Shown here in pieces: positions 58,952 through 64,000 of a stretch of 64,000 nt of DNA. A model generated the notes under the pieces. The model was given only the letters and a program-made list of their open reading frames with translations, was not told where the DNA came from and did no database searches. This DNA is from RGIG3102 sp964369975 (GTDB lineage Bacteria > Bacillota > Clostridia > Oscillospirales > Ruminococcaceae). Position 1 is the first letter of the stretch, and every line of letters starts with the position of its first letter. The translations under genes and the position numbers were made by a program. The stretch spans positions 62,001-126,000 of the forward strand of contig CAYJFZ010000004.1 in the NCBI GenBank assembly GCA_964369975.1. The letters are read 5' to 3'.

Positions 58952-60085
58952 ATGCAGTACGATAAAATTATAATTGGCGCTGGGCTTTATGGGCTTTATA
59001 GTGCAGTACATTGTGCAAAAAAAGGCGAGAATGTCCTTGTTTTAGAAATGGATGAAGAGCCTTTTAAAAGAGCAACTTATATAAATCAAGCAAGGGTGCA
59101 CATGGGTTATCACTACCCAAGGAGTATTTCAACAGCCCTAAAAAGCAAAAATAATTTTGATAGATTTTGCGTTGACTATCCAGAGAGTATAAAAGATGAC
59201 TTTTTAAAAATTTATGCTACGAGTCAAAATTTTTCATGGACGGATAAAGACCAGTTTATAAAATTCTGTGCTGACAGCGGTATAGAATGTAAACCCATAG
59301 AACCCTTAGAGTATTTTAGCGAGGGTATGTGCGACGGCGCTTTTATAACTAAAGAGTATACTTATGATGGCGAAATTCTAAGAGATATTTTAGTAAAGCA
59401 AGCAGATGAATATAAAGATAAAATCACGATTATGTACTCAACCCACATCACTAAAATTAACAAAGAAGAAAAGCTATATAAAATAACACTAAAAACAAAT
59501 GAAGAATTCACAGCGCCCTTTGTTTTAAATAGCACCTATGCAAGCGTTAATCAAATTAATACCTTAGCTGGCTTTGAAACTTTTCCTATTAAATACGAAT
59601 TATGCGAGCTTATAATATTAAAAGCAAGTGAAGAATTAAAAAATGTGGGTATAACAGTAATGGACGGGCCGTTTTTCTCAATCATGCCTTTTGGCAGAAC
59701 AGGCCTTCACTCCCTAACGAGTGTTACCTTTACTCCGCATATAACAAGTTTTGATAAATTGCCTACATTTGAGTGTCAAAAAGGCAATGAGGATTTTTGT
59801 TCTCCTTTAAGACTTGGCAACTGTAACGACTGTAAAAATAAGCCTGAATCAGCCTATGGCTATATGTCACAGCTTGCTAAAAAATATTTAAAAGATGAGT
59901 ATGATTTTGAATTTGTAAAAACAATGTTTTCGATGAAACCGATATTAAAAATGAGTGAAATTGATGATAGTAGGCCTACATTAATAAAGCAGTTTAGCAA
60001 AAACCCGAGCTTTGTAAGCGTGTTATCAGGCAAAATAAATACAGTTTATGACTTGCAGGAGGTCTTAGATGAAGAGTTTGAATAA
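58952..60085 (+). CDS. FAD-dependent oxidoreductase (DAO family)
   Basis: This 377-aa protein binds FAD through IIIGAGLYGLYSAVHCAKKG at the N-terminus and has the DAO/GlpO-like fold. A cysteine-containing loop CQKGNEDFCSPLRLGNCNDC suggests a metal or disulfide feature. It may oxidise a sugar or amino-sugar precursor for the glycan. The start at 58952 follows AAAGGAGTAAG; the longer frame upstream belongs to the preceding gene's end. The next GT2 gene overlaps by 17 bases. Confidence 0.75.
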   Translation: MQYDKIIIGAGLYGLYSAVHCAKKGENVLVLEMDEEPFKRATYINQARVHMGYHYPRSISTALKSKNNFDRFCVDYPESIKDDFLKIYATSQNFSWTDKDQFIKFCADSGIECKPIEPLEYFSEGMCDGAFITKEYTYDGEILRDILVKQADEYKDKITIMYSTHITKINKEEKLYKITLKTNEEFTAPFVLNSTYASVNQINTLAGFETFPIKYELCELIILKASEELKNVGITVMDGPFFSIMPFGRTGLHSLTSVTFTPHITSFDKLPTFECQKGNEDFCSPLRLGNCNDCKNKPESAYGYMSQLAKKYLKDEYDFEFVKTMFSMKPILKMSEIDDSRPTLIKQFSKNPSFVSVLSGKINTVYDLQEVLDEEFE

Positions 60086-61007
60086 AGAGAAAAATTTTAT
60101 ATCTGCTGTTGTGTATTTACATAACGATGAAAAGAAGGTAGAAAATTTTTTGCAAAGTATAAATAAAGTATTAAATGAAAACTTTAATACTTATGAAATT
60201 ATTTGTGTGAATGATTCATCAAAAGATGAAACTGTAAAAGAGATAGAAAAATTCTGCGAAAAAGAAAAGGTGAAAAGTTTATCTGTTTTAAATACGAGCT
60301 TTTTTCAAGGCAGAGAAAATGCAATGATAGCAGGCCTTGACTTAGCAGTAGGCGACTTTGTGTTAGAGTTTGAGTCAGCAAACATCGACTATGATGAAAA
60401 CTTAATTTTAGAAGTTTATCAAAAAAGTTTAAGTGGCTATGATATAGTCTTTGCCTCAAACGATGAAGGGCAAAAATTTTCATCAAAACTATTCTATAAA
60501 TTATTTAATAAATTTTCTAATTTACAGTATAAAATTAAAACTAATAGCTTTTCGATTATTTCAAGAAGAGGGATAAACAGAGTAAAATCTATCGGTGTTA
60601 AAACTGTTTATAGAAAGGCAGTTTATGCTTCTTGTGGCTTAAAGGTTAGCGAAATAAATTACAAGATAACAAACAAGCAAACACAAAATATCCAAGATAA
60701 AAAAACAAGGCAAGACCTTGCTATAAACAGCCTTATATTGTTTACTGATATAGGCTATAAAATAAGTATGCTTTTAAGTGTGCTTATAGCGTTTGTGTTT
60801 TTTGTCAGCGGAGTTTATACAGTAGTTATGTACTTTACAGGTACAGTAATTGAGGGCTGGACAACTACGATGTTAGTTGTAAGTTTTGGTTTTTTTGGCC
60901 TGTTTTTAATCTTAGCTATAATAACAAAGTATCTATCGCTTATTTTAAATATCATCTTCTCTAAAAAGCAATATACGATAGAATCAATAAGAAAGATAAC
61001 AAAATAA
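60069..61007 (+). CDS. Glycosyltransferase family 2 with C-terminal membrane helices (GtrB-like)
   Basis: This 312-aa protein has an N-terminal GT-A domain (AVVYLHNDEKKVENFLQS and CVNDSSKDETVKEI) and two C-terminal membrane helices (about residues 235-260 and 268-295), the layout of GtrB and other polyprenyl-phosphate glycosyltransferases. The usual DxD metal-binding motif, expected after GDFVLEFE, is replaced by ESANID, so activity is uncertain. AGGAGG precedes the start. It may work with the preceding GT2 or be the flippase-associated transferase. Confidence 0.75.
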   Translation: MKSLNKEKNFISAVVYLHNDEKKVENFLQSINKVLNENFNTYEIICVNDSSKDETVKEIEKFCEKEKVKSLSVLNTSFFQGRENAMIAGLDLAVGDFVLEFESANIDYDENLILEVYQKSLSGYDIVFASNDEGQKFSSKLFYKLFNKFSNLQYKIKTNSFSIISRRGINRVKSIGVKTVYRKAVYASCGLKVSEINYKITNKQTQNIQDKKTRQDLAINSLILFTDIGYKISMLLSVLIAFVFFVSGVYTVVMYFTGTVIEGWTTTMLVVSFGFFGLFLILAIITKYLSLILNIIFSKKQYTIESIRKITK

Positions 61008-61010
61008 TTT

Positions 61011-62669
61011 ATGTTAAAAAAAGATTTAAGTAAAAGAAATTTATATATAATAATAGCTGTGTTAGTTGTAGTAAAACTATTATTAGTCTCACAGCAAATG
61101 TTATATTTATTACCAAGGAGTGCTCCTTTAGATGATGACTTATACTTAGATATGGCGCTAAATATAACTCAAGGGAATTGGCTTGGAGAGTATGATAGCC
61201 TAACTTTATCAAAGCATCCTTTTTTTGCGGTTTATTTAGCGTTTTTAAATTTTTTTAGTATACCTTTTTTAATTGCAAATCAAATGCTTTGGATTTTACT
61301 GGCGCTTTTAGCTATCTTTGCCTTTAGTAAAATAATTAAAAATAACTATCTAAAATTACTATTATTTTTTGTAATAGTTTATTCCCCTGCAAATACAGCA
61401 GAGTTTACACTAAGAGCGTATAGGGATAGCTTTTATCCTGTGGTGTGTATGGTGTTTTTTATAGCCTTAATCGGTATGGCTTTAAGATATAAAGATGATA
61501 TAAAAAGTTTTAGTTTTTACTCAGTATTATCCGGAGTTTCTTTAGGTCTTTCATTAATTAGCCGTGAGGACGGCTACTGGATACTGCCTTTTGGAATAGT
61601 GGCCTGTCTTATAACGATGTTTTTTATATTTAAAAATGGCAAAGATAAAATGCTATTAAAATTTACAGCTATTATCTCGCAATTTGTAATTGCAACAGGG
61701 ATAGTTTTAATTATTTGTTTTATAAATTATCAGCATTATGGAGTATTTATTTTAAGCGATTATTCAAGTGGTAGCTTTACTTCTGCTTATGGAGCGATGA
61801 CGAGCTTGTCGCACGATGACTGGCACCCTTTAATAGCAGTACCTACTGATGTAAGAAATACACTTTATGAAGAAAGTAAAACTTTTAGTATTTTAGAAGA
61901 TACCTTAGAAAGCGATAGTTTTGCCATAGGCTTTAAAAACAAAGAATTAAACGACTTTCAATCAGGCTCTTTTTACTGGGCGCTAAGAACAGCAGCTCAA
62001 ATAAACGGCGTTTATTCTTCCCCTGAAAATGCAGATGAATTCTGGCAAGAATTAGAGGGCGAAATAATTAAAGTTCACGCTGAAGATGAAGAGGCAATCG
62101 CCTTGCGCTCATCTCTTACTCCACCTATAAAAATAGAGTATGTTCCTATGGTGATGCAAGAGATGATGGAAAATGTCAGCTATGTTTTAAAACTTGAGGG
62201 TATGCAGCCATATAAAGAATATTTAAGCGATACATCTACAGGGCAAATAGAATTATGGCAAGACTTCCTTCATACAAAAAGCAACTATTCAGCAATAGAA
62301 AATACAAGTGTTCCATACTATACTAATACACAGCATATAGCTTTTAAAACTTTAGAAATAATAAAACTGTTTTTTTATCCTTTATTATATATAGGCTTAA
62401 TCAGCTTTGCATTTAAAATGATTAGCAACATTAAAAATTATAAAAACTTAAAAGATGAAGAAATAATAACTTCTTTAGCTTTAATAGGAATGCTATTAAT
62501 GGCTATTTTTAGAATAGCGATAATATCCTTTATGGAAGTAGCAGCTTTTAATATAGGGGTATATGCTATGTATATTTCAATAGCGTATCCTATATTATTT
62601 ATAATATCTATTTTTGGAATAGAAGAATTAACAAATAAATTTATTTTTAAAAAAAAGTATAATATATAA
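61011..62669 (+). CDS. Polytopic membrane protein, GT-C glycosyltransferase-like
   Basis: This 552-aa protein has about 11-12 membrane helices and a large extracytoplasmic loop (residues about 245-430). Near the end of the first helix it has APLDDDLYLDMALNI, an acidic motif in the first outside loop typical of GT-C transferases, which use polyprenyl-linked sugars. It starts three bases after the GtrB-like gene and ends the glycan operon. I infer transfer of a sugar made by the neighbours onto a surface molecule; the acceptor is unknown. Confidence 0.65.
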   Translation: MLKKDLSKRNLYIIIAVLVVVKLLLVSQQMLYLLPRSAPLDDDLYLDMALNITQGNWLGEYDSLTLSKHPFFAVYLAFLNFFSIPFLIANQMLWILLALLAIFAFSKIIKNNYLKLLLFFVIVYSPANTAEFTLRAYRDSFYPVVCMVFFIALIGMALRYKDDIKSFSFYSVLSGVSLGLSLISREDGYWILPFGIVACLITMFFIFKNGKDKMLLKFTAIISQFVIATGIVLIICFINYQHYGVFILSDYSSGSFTSAYGAMTSLSHDDWHPLIAVPTDVRNTLYEESKTFSILEDTLESDSFAIGFKNKELNDFQSGSFYWALRTAAQINGVYSSPENADEFWQELEGEIIKVHAEDEEAIALRSSLTPPIKIEYVPMVMQEMMENVSYVLKLEGMQPYKEYLSDTSTGQIELWQDFLHTKSNYSAIENTSVPYYTNTQHIAFKTLEIIKLFFYPLLYIGLISFAFKMISNIKNYKNLKDEEIITSLALIGMLLMAIFRIAIISFMEVAAFNIGVYAMYISIAYPILFIISIFGIEELTNKFIFKKKYNI

Positions 62670-62699
62670 TATATCGCCTAAAATAAAACGGGTGATTAA

Positions 62700-63062
62700 A
62701 TGTATAAAAGTCCTTTGTTTATTCGTGTTTTTTGGATGAGTATAGTTATAATTATAGGCTTTGTTTATTTTATAAGTTTTAATTCTGTTTTTGGTCTTAT
62801 CATTAGCTTTTTTATTTGTGGATTTCTATGGTTTTATTTTAAAAATCTTTACTACTATTTTGAAAACGATATGATAGTTAGAAAAACAGGAACTTTTTTA
62901 AAAAGACAGGTTTATATTAAAAAGCAAAACATAGTTTATTTAAGTGCTTACTACAGCTTTGCAAGGTTTCCTGCCTTATTAGTAATAGGCCATTTTACAA
63001 ACAAAAGCTTAATAATAGGCTTAAATAAAATGCAAATACAAGAAATGTTAAAAGAGATGTAA
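62700..63062 (+). CDS. Small membrane protein with PH-like (bPH2) domain
   Basis: This 120-aa protein has two N-terminal membrane helices (WMSIVIIIGFVYFISF, VFGLIISFFICGFLWFYF) and a short cytoplasmic domain in the form of bacterial PH (DUF304) proteins: YYYFENDMIVRKTGTFLKRQVYIKKQNIVYLS. It should be membrane-associated. The upstream GGGTGATT is a moderate site, and it may still belong to the glycan operon, 30 bases after it. Its stop codon lies within the terminator stem. Confidence 0.6.
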   Translation: MYKSPLFIRVFWMSIVIIIGFVYFISFNSVFGLIISFFICGFLWFYFKNLYYYFENDMIVRKTGTFLKRQVYIKKQNIVYLSAYYSFARFPALLVIGHFTNKSLIIGLNKMQIQEMLKEM

Positions 63063-63077
63063 AAATACATCTCTTTT
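63050..63077 (+). terminator. Terminator of the glycan operon
   Basis: AAAAGAGATGTA (63050-63061) pairs with TACATCTCTTTT (63066-63077); T-rich follows. The stem overlaps the stop codon. Confidence 0.75.
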
Positions 63078-63292
63078 TTGTTTTAAGTTTATAGCAGTAG
63101 TTAAAGTAAAGATAATATTTCAAATAGACAAGCAAAATAGCTGTGTATACACAGCTTAAACCCTTACTAATGTCAAACATTTTTATAAGCAGTGAGTTAT
63201 TAGTATTATATTTTGCGTATTTGTTTTTTTAAATTTATACTTACTCTTATTTTTAAAATCATTTAAAAATTTTATAATAAAAGTAAAAAAAT

Positions 63293-63316
63293 AAACAGCC
63301 AAAATTCTGGCTGTTT
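63293..63316 (-). terminator. Terminator of trkA
   Basis: AAACAGCCA (63293-63301) and TGGCTGTTT (63308-63316) pair perfectly, and on the minus strand T-rich DNA follows. Between 63078 and 63292 I see nothing else. Confidence 0.75.
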
Positions 63317-63330
63317 ATTTATAGTTTTTA

Positions 63331-63990
63331 TTAATCGAGTTGCCATAGAGAAGTAAGGGTGTCAAATGCTGTGTTTTTTGCAATTATCATTATCTTATCA
63401 TTTACTTCAATAGTCGTAGTACCACGAGGAACAAACATATCCTCGCCCCTCTTAATTGATACAACAACAACATCATTCGGCACAGGCATATCTGCTAAAG
63501 TAAGGCCGGCGAAGGGGAAGTTTTCATTAATTATAACTTCTGTTAAACTTGTCGTACCTGCATCAAGGCTCATAACCTGTCTTATATTATCAGTTTGGGC
63601 TTCTCTTCCTAAAATACTTGCTATGTTGTCAGTTGTGGATACAACTATATCTATACCCAAAGTTTTCATAACATCTTTGTTTTTGGGGTTGTTTACCCTT
63701 GCGATTGTCCTTTTTGCGCCAAAAACAATTTTAGCTAATTGACAGGCAACTAAGTTATTTTCATCAAGTCCTGTAACTGCGATAACGGCATAGGTAGAGT
63801 CTATATTCACTAAAGATAAAGTTTCTAAATTAGTGCCATCGCCGTTTATGACAGTGATGTCTAAAGTGTTTGCTATTTTTTTACAAAGGGATTTATCTGT
63901 TTCTATAATAATAGGCTCGTGGCCTGATGATATTAAAGTTTTAGCTAAGTGAAAACCAATCTTCCCACCGCCAACTACACATACTTTCAT
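63331..63990 (-). CDS. trkA: Potassium uptake regulator TrkA/KtrA family
   Basis: TrkA (219 aa) is the cytoplasmic gating subunit of a Trk/Ktr potassium channel; it binds NAD or ATP/ADP. The Rossmann (RCK) domain starts VVGGGKIGFHLAKTL with the GxGxxG-type loop and has NGDGTNLETL. The C-terminal TrkA-C domain is FPFAGLTLADMPVPNDVVVV. AGGAGGAAGT precedes the start. The partner TrkH/KtrB lies outside the window, probably to the right. Confidence 0.93.
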   Translation of the reverse strand: MKVCVVGGGKIGFHLAKTLISSGHEPIIIETDKSLCKKIANTLDITVINGDGTNLETLSLVNIDSTYAVIAVTGLDENNLVACQLAKIVFGAKRTIARVNNPKNKDVMKTLGIDIVVSTTDNIASILGREAQTDNIRQVMSLDAGTTSLTEVIINENFPFAGLTLADMPVPNDVVVVSIKRGEDMFVPRGTTTIEVNDKIMIIAKNTAFDTLTSLWQLD

Positions 63991-64000
63991 ACTTCCTCCT

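Overview
The window is a low-GC, strongly AT-rich chromosomal segment from a spore-forming member of the Clostridia (Bacillota). Spore genes (spoVAC-spoVAD-spoVAE, spoIIP, a sporulation-type D-Ala-D-Ala carboxypeptidase), strong GGAGG ribosome binding sites, U-tract terminators and a textbook dnaA-dnaN-yaaA-recF-remB-gyrB-gyrA origin block support this. I cannot name the genus. No phage, transposase or CRISPR array is visible, and almost everything reads as host chromosome.

Layout. 0-9.2 kb: a substrate-binding lipoprotein whose two family halves are in reversed (circularly permuted) order, a nucleotidyltransferase/galE pair, a duplicated-domain lipoprotein, a three-gene operon (HTH-choline-kinase-like fusion, chloramphenicol acetyltransferase-like protein, MTA/SAH-nucleosidase-like protein) and a flavodoxin. 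9.2-18.4 kb: spoVA operon, rpsT, spoIIP, glutaredoxin-like protein, asparaginase, HD-domain protein, carboxypeptidase and a metallo-beta-lactamase-fold protein. 18.6-21.9 kb: copper homeostasis (csoR-copA, copZ) behind a G-tract operator. 21.9-23.4 kb: a 45-bp tandem repeat array, a flavodoxin and a gene-free stretch packed with the 9-mer TTTTCAACA. 23.4-27.1 kb: queG, an HxlR regulator, the adaA-adaB alkylation-repair operon and a degenerate LCP-like membrane protein. 27.17-27.85 kb: a small cassette with terminal inverted repeats carrying a small membrane protein and a four-helix-bundle protein.

27.9-52.7 kb is the replication origin region. Leftward: rpmH-rnpA-yidD-yidC-khpB. Rightward: dnaA, then oriC (DnaA-box-like 9-mers, a C-rich step and a TACTACTACTACTAA DnaA-trio run), dnaN, yaaA, recF, remB, gyrB, a YcxB-like gene, gyrA, and then mnmE-mnmG-rsmG, noc, soj, spo0J and serS. 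In Bacillus the mnmE-to-spo0J block follows jag/khpB on the other side of the origin, so one inversion across the origin would explain this order. Two identical 16-bp palindromes (TGTTCTATGTAGAACA) flank noc and look like diverged parS sites. The DnaA-box word at this origin is the same TTTTCAACA that clusters about 10 kb away.

52.8-64 kb: a sodium:solute symporter with a 43-aa accessory protein, tRNA-Met and tRNA-Glu followed by three degenerate copies of the tRNA-Glu 3' end, a six-gene surface-glycan operon (epimerase, TIM-barrel isomerase, two GT2 enzymes, an FAD oxidoreductase, a GT-C-like membrane protein), and a TrkA-type potassium-channel regulator.

The most rewarding places for a second look are the permuted binding protein, the DnaA-box cluster at 23 kb with the variant oriC, the parS-like palindromes, the inverted-repeat cassette at 27.2-27.8 kb and the tRNA-Glu tail repeats.
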